Shown: in pieces, positions 24,093-31,897 of the stretch
Position numbering within the stretch: the stretch's first letter is position 1
Layout: each line of letters starts with the position of its first letter
Assembly: GCA_900544335.1 (NCBI GenBank)
Contig: UQUS01000020.1
Location: 1-33,874, forward strand
Source of the DNA: an uncultured Sutterella sp.
GTDB taxonomy: Bacteria; Pseudomonadota; Gammaproteobacteria; Burkholderiales; Burkholderiaceae_F
Length of the DNA stretch: 33,874 nucleotides
Reading direction: 5' to 3'
The notes under the pieces: generated by a model
Told to the model about the DNA's origin: nothing
Databases searched by the model: none
What the model saw: only the letters and a program-made list of their open reading frames with translations
Position numbers and translations under genes: made by a program

Positions 24093-24608
24093 ATGATGCG
24101 CTTAGAACTGATTGTGGCCCGCGGGAAAAACGGGGTAATCGGCCTAAAAGGGACGATGCCCTGGCACCTACCCGAAGACCTCAAGCACTTTAAAGAAACG
24201 ACGATGGGGTGCCCCGTTCTCATGGGACGCAAAACGTGGGAATCAATCGGGAGAGCCCTTCCCGGGCGCACCAACGTCGTTTTAACGCGGGATGCAAGTT
24301 ACTTAGCCCCCGGAGCCCATGTCGCGACAACGCTTGAGGCGGCCTTAGCGAGCGTGAAAAATGCTCCGAAGGCTTTTATCATCGGCGGAGCAAACCTTTA
24401 TCGGACCGTACTTGACAAAGATTGGATTCGCACCGCTTGGGTGACCGAAATTGATGCGGCCCCCGAGGGCGATGCGTTCTTTCCGGAGTTACCGGAAGCC
24501 TTGTGGGAAAGGCACGTTTTAAAGACCCTCGCTCAAAACGACAAGAGACCGGCTCTTTGCTTTTGCCGGTACGACAGAAAAGACAAAGACGGGGCAAGCC
24601 CGTCATAA
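24093..24608 (+). CDS. folA: Dihydrofolate reductase
   Basis: FolA reduces dihydrofolate to tetrahydrofolate with NADPH and is the target of trimethoprim. The 171-residue protein starts MMRLELIVARGKNGVIG. MPWHLPEDLKHFK contains Trp24 and the acidic active-site Asp29 (Asp27 in E. coli). GRKTWESIGRALPGR binds NADPH, and AFIIGGANLY follows. The start is ATG-ATG; translation is probably coupled to thyA because no strong ribosome site is present in the three-base gap. Confidence 0.95.
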   Translation: MMRLELIVARGKNGVIGLKGTMPWHLPEDLKHFKETTMGCPVLMGRKTWESIGRALPGRTNVVLTRDASYLAPGAHVATTLEAALASVKNAPKAFIIGGANLYRTVLDKDWIRTAWVTEIDAAPEGDAFFPELPEALWERHVLKTLAQNDKRPALCFCRYDRKDKDGASPS

Positions 24609-24634
24609 AAGACGTTTTTAAGGAGTTGTGATTC

Positions 24635-24958
24635 ATGCCGCATGTTGTCTGTGAAGCCTGCATCGGTTGCAAACGAACCGATTGCGTGGATGTGTGCCCC
24701 GTGGACTGTTTCCGCGAGGGCCCGAATTTTTTGGTCATTGACCCGAACGAGTGCATTGACTGCGCCGTGTGCATTCCCGAATGCCCGGAAGGCGCGATTT
24801 ACGCCGAAGAAGACGTCCCGGAAGATCAAAAGGAATTTATTGCGCTTAATGCGGAACTTGCCGAGCAGTGGCCCTCGATTACCCGCAAAAAGCCTGCTCC
24901 CGACGATGCCGACTCTTGGCGCGGTGTCAAGGGAAAACTCAAGTACTTAAAGCGCTAA
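24635..24958 (+). CDS. fdxA: FdxA-type 7Fe-8S ferredoxin
   Basis: This small cytoplasmic electron carrier has 107 residues, the usual FdxA length. The first cluster region is ACIGCKRTDCVDVCPVDCF, which supports a [3Fe-4S] centre, and ECIDCAVCIPECP supports a [4Fe-4S] centre. The tail EEDVPEDQKEFIALNAELAE and the final DADSWRGVKGKLKYL are characteristic of the family. An extra Cys6 lies near the N-terminus. AGGAG at 24621-24625 precedes the ATG. It is followed by another ferredoxin-like gene, suggesting a shared redox role, perhaps supplying Nth or another Fe-S enzyme; that link is an inference. Confidence 0.93.
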   Translation: MPHVVCEACIGCKRTDCVDVCPVDCFREGPNFLVIDPNECIDCAVCIPECPEGAIYAEEDVPEDQKEFIALNAELAEQWPSITRKKPAPDDADSWRGVKGKLKYLKR

Positions 24959-24976
24959 CGCATCGGAAGAGACCCT

Positions 24977-25558
24977 GTGACCGTCACGCCGGAAACTCTC
25001 GAACGCCTTTTGCCGCAGACGCAGTGCCGTCAATGCGGCTTTGATGGGTGCGCCAAGTACGCCGAAGCGATGGTCAAAAAAACTGCCCCGATTAATCGCT
25101 GCGCTCCGGGAGGCAAAAGAACGATTGAGCGCCTCGCGAAAGCGCTCGGCGTCATCCCGATTGCCCTTGACCCGGAGTACGGGCGGGAAATGCCCTTGGC
25201 TCTTGCACGAATCGACCCGAAGTTATGTATCGGATGCCGCATTTGCGCCGACATCTGTCCGGTCTCAGCCGTCACGGGAATGCCGAAAAGCCTTTTTGCC
25301 GTCATTGAATCGACGTGCACGGGATGCGCTCTGTGCGTGCCGGCCTGTCCGATGGACTGCATCGAACTTTTTGAACCGGGGCGCCCCTGGACCGATGAGG
25401 ATGCCGCGCGTGCCCGCCTAGCCCACACGGCCACCCTCGAGCGCAAGGCTCGGGAAAAGACAGAGCTCCAGGAGAACGCCCGCAAAGCTGCCCTCACGAA
25501 AAAAGATCTGATTGCCGAGGCTCTGGCTCGGGCTCGTGCCGGCTCGGAGAAAAAGTGA
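24977..25558 (+). CDS. RnfB-like cytoplasmic Fe-S protein
   Basis: The protein (193 residues, GTG start preceded by GGAAGAGA) has an N-terminal Fe-S domain of PF04060 type with CRQCGFDGC and a fourth Cys near residue 42, then two [4Fe-4S] modules, CIGCRICADICP and CTGCALCVPACP, and a charged helical tail rich in Ala, Arg and Lys. This is the RnfB architecture, but the N-terminal membrane anchor of true RnfB is absent and no other rnf gene is nearby. Betaproteobacteria commonly have this soluble form beside nth. It ends inside the nth leader. Its partner is unknown. Confidence 0.85.
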   Translation: MTVTPETLERLLPQTQCRQCGFDGCAKYAEAMVKKTAPINRCAPGGKRTIERLAKALGVIPIALDPEYGREMPLALARIDPKLCIGCRICADICPVSAVTGMPKSLFAVIESTCTGCALCVPACPMDCIELFEPGRPWTDEDAARARLAHTATLERKAREKTELQENARKAALTKKDLIAEALARARAGSEKK

Positions 25559-25566
25559 GGGATTCG

Positions 25567-26229
25567 ATGGATTTAGCCACAAAACACAAAATCATTGAGA
25601 TTCTGGCCGCCGAGCGCCCGAATCCGAAAAGCGAGCTTAACTACAAAACGCCTTTTGAACTCCTCATTGCCGTGATGCTCTCGGCTCAGGCAACCGACAA
25701 AAGCGTCAACATCGCTACGAAAGCTCTTTTCAAGGCGGCCGACAACCCGGCGGCCATGCTCTCTTTAGGTGTTGACGGGCTCGAACCGTTTATCCGGGCC
25801 ATCGGGCTTTATCACAACAAGGCCCGCCACATCATGGACGCCTGTCAGGTCCTCGTACGCGATTTCAACGGGTCTGTGCCCGACAATTTCAAGGACCTTA
25901 TCAGTCTTCCGGGCGTCGGCGCAAAAACAGCCGATGTCGTTCTCAACGTTGCCTTCGGACGCCCGACCGTTCCCGTCGATACCCACGTTTTTCGTGTGGC
26001 TAACCGCACGGGATTGGCGCCGGGAAAAACGCCGGCCGAAGTCTCTAAGGCCCTGATTGCCGTCACGCCTCCCGAATACTTAAAGGGCATTCACCACTGG
26101 CTTTTGCTCCACGGAAGGTATTGCTGCAAGGCAAGAAACCCGCTTTGCTCAACCTGTCCGATACGAAGTCTTTGTGCCTTTGAAGGAAAGCTCCTGCAAG
26201 CCGCGGGAAAATCCCCCGAAAAGTCCTGA
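25567..26229 (+). CDS. nth: Endonuclease III
   Basis: Nth is a bifunctional DNA glycosylase/AP lyase that removes oxidised pyrimidines. From the ATG at 25567 it has 220 residues. The helix-hairpin-helix LPGVGAKTADVVL carries catalytic Lys120, VDTHVFRV carries Asp138, and the C-terminal C-x6-C-x2-C-x5-C pattern (beginning CKARNPLCSTC) ligates a [4Fe-4S] cluster. All numbering coincides with E. coli. The start is set by GAGGGA at 25556-25561; a GTG at 25555 that overlaps the previous stop is less likely. Confidence 0.96.
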   Translation: MDLATKHKIIEILAAERPNPKSELNYKTPFELLIAVMLSAQATDKSVNIATKALFKAADNPAAMLSLGVDGLEPFIRAIGLYHNKARHIMDACQVLVRDFNGSVPDNFKDLISLPGVGAKTADVVLNVAFGRPTVPVDTHVFRVANRTGLAPGKTPAEVSKALIAVTPPEYLKGIHHWLLLHGRYCCKARNPLCSTCPIRSLCAFEGKLLQAAGKSPEKS

Positions 26230-26230
26230 A

Positions 26231-26284
26231 GTATCAAGCCGCAAGGAAAACTTTGACCTTCCTTGATACGGATACAATTTTTTT
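26231..26284 (+). terminator. Probable terminator after nth
   Basis: GTATCAAG at 26231-26238 and CTTGATAC at 26262-26269 form an 8-bp stem, with an inner AAGG/CCTT pair. A run of seven Ts begins nine bases after the stem (26278-26284), which is further than ideal. A TACAAT at 26273-26278 overlaps and could alternatively be a -10 box for pckA. Confidence 0.55.
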
Positions 26285-26296
26285 CCTTTGAAACCG

Positions 26297-26325
26297 CAGA
26301 CAAACCGACCTGTTCGCATTAAAAT
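26297..26325 (+). promoter_or_regulatory. Weak candidate promoter for pckA
   Basis: CAGACA at 26297-26302 and TAAAAT at 26320-26325 are 17 bases apart, matching the consensus at four and five positions. The leader to the pckA ATG would be about 90 bases and would contain the hairpin at 26345-26392. Confidence 0.3.
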
Positions 26326-26344
26326 GCGCTGGATTCTTTTGGAG

Positions 26345-26392
26345 ACCTGTCGCGCGCGTAAGATCTCCGGATTTTTGTGCGAGCAGGTTTTT
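26345..26392 (+). promoter_or_regulatory. Terminator-like structure in the pckA leader
   Basis: ACCTGTCGCGC at 26345-26355 pairs with GTGCGAGCAGGT at 26377-26388 with one bulged base. TTTTT follows at 26388-26392. A competing short stem GGAGA (26341-26345) with TCTCC (26364-26368) shares a base with the first arm. This resembles a transcription attenuator about 30 bases before pckA. The leader also contains a 29-codon frame (26324-26413) without a ribosome site. Function is inferred. Confidence 0.45.
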
Positions 26393-26420
26393 AATCATTA
26401 CTTTAACCAGTAGAAAAACT

Positions 26421-28028
26421 ATGACAAAAATTGACTTGTCCCAGTATGGAATCACCGGTAACACGGAGATTATCTACAACCCTGACTACGACACACTTTT
26501 TGCCGAAGAGACCAAACCCGGTCTTCAAGGCTATGAAGTCGGCCGCGTGACCAATCTCGGCGCCGTCAACGTCATGACGGGCGTTTACACTGGCCGCTCC
26601 CCGAAAGATAAGTTCTTCGTCAAGAACGACGCCTCCAAGGACACCGTTTGGTGGACGAGCGACGCGTACAAGAACGACAACAAGCCCGTGAGCGAAGCGA
26701 CATGGAATGCCGTTAAGGACCTGGCCGTTAAGGAGTTGTCCGACAAGCGTCTTTTCGTTGTCGATGCGTTCTGCGGCGCCAACGAAGCGACACGTCTGAA
26801 GGTTCGTTTTATCATGGAAGTGGCCTGGCAGGCTCACTTCGTGCGCAACATGTTCATCCGTCCGACGGAAGAAGAACTCGCGAACTTCGGCAAGCCCGAC
26901 TTCGTCGTGTATAACGCCTCCAAGGCCAAGGTCGAAAACTACAAGGAACTCGGCCTTAATAGCGAAACCGCTGTTGTCTTTAACCTCGCGACGAACGAAC
27001 AAGTCATTTTGAACACCTGGTACGGCGGCGAAATGAAGAAGGGCATGTTCTCGATTATGAACTACTTCAATCCGTTGCGCGGCATCGCCTCCATGCACTG
27101 CTCGGCCAATACCGACAAGAACGGCCAGAATACGGCCATCTTCTTCGGTCTGTCCGGCACCGGCAAGACCACGCTTTCGACCGATCCGAAGCGTCTTTTG
27201 ATCGGTGATGATGAACACGGCTGGGATGACGAAGGCGTCTTTAACTACGAAGGCGGCTGCTACGCCAAGGTCATTGACCTTAACAAGGATGCGGAAGCCG
27301 ACATTTACAACGCCATTCGCCGCGATGCTCTCCTTGAGAACGTTATCGTCAAGGAAGACGGAACGCCCGATTTCCACGATCGTAGCGCCACGGAAAACAC
27401 CCGTGTTTCCTACCCGATTTACCACATCAAGAACATCGTCAAGCCGATTAGCAAGGGCCCGCACGCCAAGCAGGTCATCTTCCTGACAGCCGATGCCTAC
27501 GGTGTGTTGCCCCCGGTTTCGATCCTCGATAACGAACAGGCTCAGTACTACTTCCTTTCCGGCTTTACCGCCAAGGTTGCCGGCACGGAACGCGGTATTA
27601 CCGAACCGACCCCGACATTCTCGGCCTGCTTCGGTGCGGCCTTCCTGTCGTTGCACCCCGTCAAGTACGCCGAAGAACTCGTTCGCAAAATCAACATGGT
27701 CGGCGCGAAGGTTTACCTCGTGAACACGGGCTGGAACGGAACAGGCAAGCGTATTTCCATTAAGGATACCCGCGCGATTGTCGACGCCATTCTCGACGGC
27801 TCGATCAACAAGGTTCCGACCACGACAATTCCGTACTTCAACCTGAAGGTTCCGACAGAATTGCCCGGCTGCGAGACCAAGATTCTCGATCCGCGTAACA
27901 CCTACGCCGATGTGGCTCAGTGGGACGAGAAGGCTCGCACCCTGACGGCCGCCTTCCAGAAGAACTTCAAGAAGTTCACGGCCAACGAGCACTGCGCTGC
28001 CCTGGAAAAGAGCGGTCCGAAGCTTTAA
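26421..28028 (+). CDS. pckA: Phosphoenolpyruvate carboxykinase (ATP)
   Basis: This cytoplasmic enzyme interconverts oxaloacetate + ATP with PEP + CO2 + ADP. The 535-residue length is standard for the ATP form. The substrate region TGRSPKDKFFV is near residue 57. The P-loop GLSGTGKT is at 243-250, followed by LSTDPKRLLIGDDEHGWDD with the metal-binding aspartates and FNYEGGCYAK. Codon use lacks reverse-strand stops, leaving a long antisense frame, as in other highly expressed genes here. In CO2-loving anaerobes the enzyme often works toward oxaloacetate and makes ATP; the BicA-like transporter downstream fits that, but direction is inferred. The ribosome site is weak (TAGAAAAACT). Confidence 0.97.
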   Translation: MTKIDLSQYGITGNTEIIYNPDYDTLFAEETKPGLQGYEVGRVTNLGAVNVMTGVYTGRSPKDKFFVKNDASKDTVWWTSDAYKNDNKPVSEATWNAVKDLAVKELSDKRLFVVDAFCGANEATRLKVRFIMEVAWQAHFVRNMFIRPTEEELANFGKPDFVVYNASKAKVENYKELGLNSETAVVFNLATNEQVILNTWYGGEMKKGMFSIMNYFNPLRGIASMHCSANTDKNGQNTAIFFGLSGTGKTTLSTDPKRLLIGDDEHGWDDEGVFNYEGGCYAKVIDLNKDAEADIYNAIRRDALLENVIVKEDGTPDFHDRSATENTRVSYPIYHIKNIVKPISKGPHAKQVIFLTADAYGVLPPVSILDNEQAQYYFLSGFTAKVAGTERGITEPTPTFSACFGAAFLSLHPVKYAEELVRKINMVGAKVYLVNTGWNGTGKRISIKDTRAIVDAILDGSINKVPTTTIPYFNLKVPTELPGCETKILDPRNTYADVAQWDEKARTLTAAFQKNFKKFTANEHCAALEKSGPKL

Positions 28029-28038
28029 TCGGTCTTAA

Positions 28039-28067
28039 CGGAAAAGGAAGAAACGCTTCCTTTTCCG
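28039..28067 (+). terminator. First 3' hairpin after pckA
   Basis: CGGAAAAGGAAG at 28039-28050 and CTTCCTTTTCCG at 28056-28067 form a perfect 12-bp stem. No T-run follows, so it probably protects the pckA mRNA 3' end rather than stopping transcription. Confidence 0.65.
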
Positions 28068-28083
28068 GCAACGTATTGTGACG

Positions 28084-28111
28084 AGACGGCGGAGTAATCC
28101 GCCGTCTTTTT
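28084..28111 (+). terminator. Rho-independent terminator of pckA
   Basis: AGACGGCGGA at 28084-28093 and TCCGCCGTCT at 28098-28107 form a perfect 10-bp stem with a GTAA loop, followed by TTTTT. Confidence 0.93.
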
Positions 28112-28125
28112 CTTAAGAGAAAAAA

Positions 28126-28596
28126 ATGGCCGAAGAAATCGAACACAAATTTTTAGTCACAGGCGAAGTTTGGCGGGCGCTCGGAACACCCGTCCGTTAC
28201 CGCCAAGGGTACTTAGCCACCGGACCCGACTGCATTGTGCGCATACGCATCAAAGGGACGCAAGCACGCCTTACCGTCAAAGGGCGCCCTCACGGAATCG
28301 TCCGCCCCGAATACGAGTATCCGATTCCGGTATCGGATGCCGAAGAACTCCTCGATATGGTCGGAGCTGACCGTCAGATTATTAAAAATCGAACAAAAAT
28401 TCCGTTTAAAGGAAAAATCTCGGAAGTCGATGAATTTTTCGGCAAACACAAGGGACTTGTGGTTGCGGAAATCGAACTTAAATCCGTCAATGAGCCCTTT
28501 GAAAAACCCGATTGGGTCGGAGAGGACATTTCCGAGGATGTGCGCTATTACAATGTTTCGTTAATGCAACACCCCTACTCTCAATGGAAAAGTTAA
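28126..28596 (+). CDS. CYTH domain protein (triphosphate tunnel metalloenzyme)
   Basis: The protein has 156 residues and starts MAEEIEHKFLV, the CYTH signature E-x-E-x-K with His in place of the usual Arg. RIRIKGTQARLTVKGR and ISEVDEFFGKHKGLVVAEIEL supply the other charged tunnel residues. Short single-domain members usually hydrolyse inorganic tripolyphosphate in a metal-dependent way; adenylate cyclase activity also occurs in the superfamily, so the substrate is not certain. The AAGAGA before the ATG is a modest ribosome site. It begins just after the pckA terminator, so its own promoter is not obvious. Confidence 0.88.
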   Translation: MAEEIEHKFLVTGEVWRALGTPVRYRQGYLATGPDCIVRIRIKGTQARLTVKGRPHGIVRPEYEYPIPVSDAEELLDMVGADRQIIKNRTKIPFKGKISEVDEFFGKHKGLVVAEIELKSVNEPFEKPDWVGEDISEDVRYYNVSLMQHPYSQWKS

Positions 28597-28668
28597 TCCG
28601 CCTTTTCTAGGTGAAATCCCCTACCTTTAAGTTTTCCGGTGTGTTATCGGGGCAGAAATCGAGACTTT

Positions 28669-28697
28669 TTGGAACCTTGTTTCTTTTTTAATATAAT
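28669..28697 (+). promoter_or_regulatory. Promoter of the H-NS family gene
   Basis: TTGGAA at 28669-28674 and a perfect TATAAT at 28692-28697 are separated by 17 bases inside an A+T-rich spacer. Transcription would start near 28704. The A+T-rich flanks could also be binding sites for the H-NS product itself (autorepression), as is known for the family. Confidence 0.7.
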
Positions 28698-28740
28698 AAC
28701 GGTGTTAATCGCTTCTATTTTATTTCACTAGGACTAAAAA

Positions 28741-29076
28741 ATGGAACAGAATTTCGCTAAAACATTAAAGAAGTTAGCTCATCAGGAAGCTCGCTTGAAG
28801 GCTCAAAAAGACGCTGCGCGTCAGGATGCCATCGATACGGTCAACGACCTAATCGGTTTGTTCGGTCTGAAAGCCGAGGACCTGAACTTTGATGCGCCGG
28901 TTCCGACCGCCATCAAGGGCTTTGCGATGGAAGCCCTCTCGGCACGCGCACGAGTGGAACCCAAATATCGCTTGCCCGACGGAAGAACCTGGTCGGGGCG
29001 CGGTAAGCAGCCGGTCTATATCCGCGAAGCCTTGGCTAAAGGTGCCAAGCTCGAAGACTTTTTGATTGCCTCCTAA
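28741..29076 (+). CDS. H-NS family nucleoid-associated protein
   Basis: This DNA-binding protein compacts DNA and silences A+T-rich, often foreign, genes. The 111 residues have an N-terminal charged coiled-coil oligomerisation region (about 1-45), a linker, and the C-terminal DNA-binding domain YRLPDGRTWSGRGKQPVYI, where GRGKQP is the AT-hook-like loop typical of betaproteobacterial H-NS (GRGRQP). A strong promoter and AGGAC precede the ATG. It stands alone between pckA/CYTH and the dihydrouridine synthase gene. Confidence 0.92.
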   Translation: MEQNFAKTLKKLAHQEARLKAQKDAARQDAIDTVNDLIGLFGLKAEDLNFDAPVPTAIKGFAMEALSARARVEPKYRLPDGRTWSGRGKQPVYIREALAKGAKLEDFLIAS

Positions 29077-29129
29077 AAAGGCCCTTCTTAGTCGGCGCAA
29101 CATCCTTGATGTAAGAATCTTAGGACCTC

Positions 29130-30122
29130 ATGCTCAAGCTTTTGGATTTTGCGCCGATGGAAAGCCTCGGAAGCGTCGTCTTCAGGCGCGCCCATGCGCG
29201 CCTTTTTGGCGGCGTTGACCGTTACTTTATCGCCTTTGTCACTCCCACTCGGGAGCCTCACTTTACCGAGCGACAACTTCGGGAAATTGCTCCGGAAGCC
29301 AACGTCGGTTTTGTCGCCGTTCCTCAACTTTTAACGCGCCGAGCCGAAGACTTTATCTGGGCTGCACACGCCTTGGCCGATTTAGGCTACCGCGAAGTCA
29401 ACTTCAATCTCGGATGCCCGGCAGGGACCGTCACGGCCAAGGGAAAAGGGGCCGGTTTTTTGCGTTCTCCCGATGAACTCGAACGTTTTTTTGCGGCTGT
29501 TTTCGAAAAACCCTTGCCGATTGCCGTCAGCCTCAAAACACGCCTCGGATGGTCAGATGTCTCCGAATTCGAACGCCTTGCCGATGTTTTCAATCACTTT
29601 CCGTTTGCGTCCGTAACAGTTCACGCAAGACTGAAAACCGATCTTTATCGGGGGCATGCGCGCCTTGATGCTTTTGAGGACGCAGTCGGCCTTCTCGTAC
29701 ACCCGGTTATCTATAACGGAGACATCGTCACGGACAACGATTACGAGTCTGTCATCGGGCGTTTTCCGACTCTTGCGGGCGTCATGGTCGGACGAGGTCT
29801 TATTGCCGACCCGTCGCTTTTTCGCAAACTGCGGGGCGGCAAGAGCGCCACGGCTGAGGAAATCAATCAGTTTACGCAAGAGCTTTTCGAGGGCTACTGC
29901 CGAGCATGGAACAATCGGAAAAACGCCCTCATGCGCATGAAAGAGTATTGGTTCCTGCTTGCCAATCTTTTCGCCGGTGACAGCAAGGCGTGCTTTAAAG
30001 CCATCTGTCGCGCCAAGAACGAAAGCGACTACACATCGGCCGTTCGCTCCCTTTTATCTCAAGAACTGCTCCCGCACGCACGCATGGGATGGTACAAGCC
30101 CTTGAGCGACCAAGACCGATAA
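29130..30122 (+). CDS. tRNA-dihydrouridine synthase family protein
   Basis: Dus enzymes reduce uridine in tRNA with FMN and NADPH. The 330-residue protein has the TIM-barrel order: LDFAPMES near the start, VNFNLGCPAGTVTAKGKGAG with catalytic Cys96, VSLKTRLGW, TVHAR, VIYNGDI and VMVGRGLIADP. The N-terminal RRAHARLFGGVDRYFIAFVTP resembles the Dus branch seen in Firmicutes and Bacteroidetes more than proteobacterial DusA, DusB or DusC. It may have been acquired or be a lineage-specific paralogue; base composition is not obviously different. TAGGA lies upstream of the ATG. The tRNA position modified cannot be assigned. Confidence 0.88.
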   Translation: MLKLLDFAPMESLGSVVFRRAHARLFGGVDRYFIAFVTPTREPHFTERQLREIAPEANVGFVAVPQLLTRRAEDFIWAAHALADLGYREVNFNLGCPAGTVTAKGKGAGFLRSPDELERFFAAVFEKPLPIAVSLKTRLGWSDVSEFERLADVFNHFPFASVTVHARLKTDLYRGHARLDAFEDAVGLLVHPVIYNGDIVTDNDYESVIGRFPTLAGVMVGRGLIADPSLFRKLRGGKSATAEEINQFTQELFEGYCRAWNNRKNALMRMKEYWFLLANLFAGDSKACFKAICRAKNESDYTSAVRSLLSQELLPHARMGWYKPLSDQDR

Positions 30123-30183
30123 GGTTCGGTGGATATTTATATTGATAAATCTAGATATTTTCCCTAATTTCTCAGGAAAAATT

Positions 30184-30213
30184 TTGTCTTTACGTGCGAT
30201 TGGGGAGTAAACT
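30184..30213 (+). promoter_or_regulatory. Candidate promoter for the SulP transporter gene
   Basis: TTGTCT at 30184-30189 and TAAACT at 30208-30213 are 18 bases apart and match the consensus at four positions each. A small hairpin GGACA/TGTCC (30232-30246) lies in the resulting leader. Confidence 0.3.
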
Positions 30214-30262
30214 CATTTTTTTGGATTTTTCGGACATTTTCTGTCCATTGGATTGATAAAAA

Positions 30263-31789
30263 ATGAGTATCGCTAGTGAACTCGGCGAGTACACACAAAA
30301 TATCAAGGGCAACATCGCGGGCGGTCTCACTGCCGGTGTCGTCGCCCTACCGTTGTGCCTCGCCTTCGGTATTGCTTCGGGTTTAGGCGCAGCGGCCGGC
30401 ATGTACGGCGCCATCTGCCTAAGTTTCTTCGCCGCGATTTTCGGCGGAACCAAAACCCAGGTTTCCGGTCCGACAGGCCCTATGACCGTCGTCACGGCAA
30501 GCGTCGTCGTGGCCTTGAACGGAGACCTGCAGATGATTGCCTGTGTCTTCTTTGTGGCCGGCCTGTTTCAGATTCTTTTCGGCTGCCTGCGTTTAGGAAA
30601 ACTCATCCGCTACATTCCGTATTCGGTGATTTCCGGCTTCATGAGCGGCACCGGTGTCATTATCACACTGTTGCAACTGTCGCCCCTTTTGGGCGGTCCG
30701 AACCCCAAGGGCCCCGTTGACGGCCTCCTGATTTTGGGAACGATTGACATCAACTGGATGAGCGCCGCCTTGGGCGTGGCTGCACTGGCCATCATTTATC
30801 TGATGCCCAAAAAGCTCAATGCCATCATTCCGGCTCAGCTTTTCACCTTGATTTTTCTCACTGTTATCAGTTACGCCTTAAGTCTGAATGTCCCGATGAT
30901 CGGCGAAGTCCCGTCGGGTCTTCCCCCGATTTACATTCCGCATGTGACCTGGGAGCACCTCGGAACAGTTCTGCTGTACGGCATCATTCTGGCGATTCTC
31001 GGATGCATTGACTCGCTTTTGACGAGCCTTGTGGTCGACTCCATGACAAAGACCAAGCACGACAGCAACCGGGAACTGATCGGTCAGGGTATCGGTAATG
31101 CTCTGTGCGGCTTTATCTGCGGTAACGTCGGTGCCGGTGCCACGATGCGTACGGTGACCAATATTAAGGTCGGAGGTACGGGTCGTCTTTCCGGCGTGAT
31201 CAGCTCCCTGTTCCTTTTGGCCGTGCTCGTGAGCCTTTATAGCGTTGTCTGCTATGTGCCGCTCAGCGTCCTGGCCGGCATTTTGATATCCGTCGGTATC
31301 AACATTCTGGACTACAGAATGCTCAAGGAAATCAAGATTTGTCCCAGAAACGACATCGCCATCATGGTTGTCGTCTTCCTGTTGACGGTTTTTGTGGACC
31401 TGATTTTTGCGGTCGGCTTCGGTGTGGTTCTCGCGAGCTTGTCGCTGATTGCCCAAGTGAATCGTCGCACGCGGTTGGAAGTGCACGAAGAAAACGGCGT
31501 TCGGATTTGCACGCTTTTCGGTGGTTTTTATTTCGGCGCGAGCTACGACTTGGTAGCGCACTTTGCGGCCGTGAAGGGCAAGACCTATATCCTTGACCTT
31601 ACGCACTGCGACTTTGCGGATATTTCCGGCGTCTATGCTTTCGAAGATGAAATCAACGCCAAGCGCGATGCCGGCAGTACGGTCTATTTGGTGGCCGACC
31701 CCAAACAAAACCTCATTGACCTGCGCGAGAAGGTCGGCAAGGACAAGGTCTTTACCAACGTGAAAGACGCTTTGGCTGCAGCCGTCTAA
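30263..31789 (+). CDS. SulP family anion transporter, BicA-like
   Basis: This inner-membrane anion transporter has about 12-14 hydrophobic segments and a C-terminal cytoplasmic STAS domain (about residues 405-508, with DISGVYAFE). The N-terminal half, with GGLTAGVVALPLCLAFG, GAICLSFFAAIFGGT, SGPTGPMTVV and YSVISGFMSGTGVI, is close to cyanobacterial BicA, a Na+-dependent bicarbonate importer, so bicarbonate is a plausible substrate. Sulfate remains possible. The 508-residue length is in the usual range. No carbonic anhydrase gene is adjacent. The ribosome site is weak, and a good terminator follows. Confidence 0.88.
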   Translation: MSIASELGEYTQNIKGNIAGGLTAGVVALPLCLAFGIASGLGAAAGMYGAICLSFFAAIFGGTKTQVSGPTGPMTVVTASVVVALNGDLQMIACVFFVAGLFQILFGCLRLGKLIRYIPYSVISGFMSGTGVIITLLQLSPLLGGPNPKGPVDGLLILGTIDINWMSAALGVAALAIIYLMPKKLNAIIPAQLFTLIFLTVISYALSLNVPMIGEVPSGLPPIYIPHVTWEHLGTVLLYGIILAILGCIDSLLTSLVVDSMTKTKHDSNRELIGQGIGNALCGFICGNVGAGATMRTVTNIKVGGTGRLSGVISSLFLLAVLVSLYSVVCYVPLSVLAGILISVGINILDYRMLKEIKICPRNDIAIMVVVFLLTVFVDLIFAVGFGVVLASLSLIAQVNRRTRLEVHEENGVRICTLFGGFYFGASYDLVAHFAAVKGKTYILDLTHCDFADISGVYAFEDEINAKRDAGSTVYLVADPKQNLIDLREKVGKDKVFTNVKDALAAAV

Positions 31790-31814
31790 CGACTGACGAC
31801 AAGCGTCTTCGTGA

Positions 31815-31847
31815 AAAACCCGCCTTCGGATTAAAGACGGGTTTTTT
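31815..31847 (+). terminator. Terminator of the SulP gene
   Basis: AAAACCCG at 31815-31822 and CGGGTTTT at 31838-31845 pair, extended by CTT/AAG across one mismatch, and a T-run continues to 31847. Confidence 0.85.
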
Positions 31848-31897
31848 GTATCTCGGTGTCCTAAATCCCGGCACAAAGACCGGTCACGGACCGCTTT

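Noticed and set aside
26324..26413. 29-codon frame in the pckA leader as a real peptide gene
   Set aside because: No Shine-Dalgarno and no runs of regulatory codons; kept only as part of the attenuator hypothesis.
26403..27992. 529-codon minus-strand frame opposite pckA
   Set aside because: It mirrors pckA codon for codon. The highly biased codon use of pckA avoids TTA, CTA and TCA, so the reverse frame stays open. Its translation has no family features and no independent start signals.
30878..31876. 332-codon minus-strand frame opposite the SulP gene
   Set aside because: Antisense shadow; His-, Asp- and Gln-rich translation typical of reversed membrane-protein codons, running across the SulP terminator.
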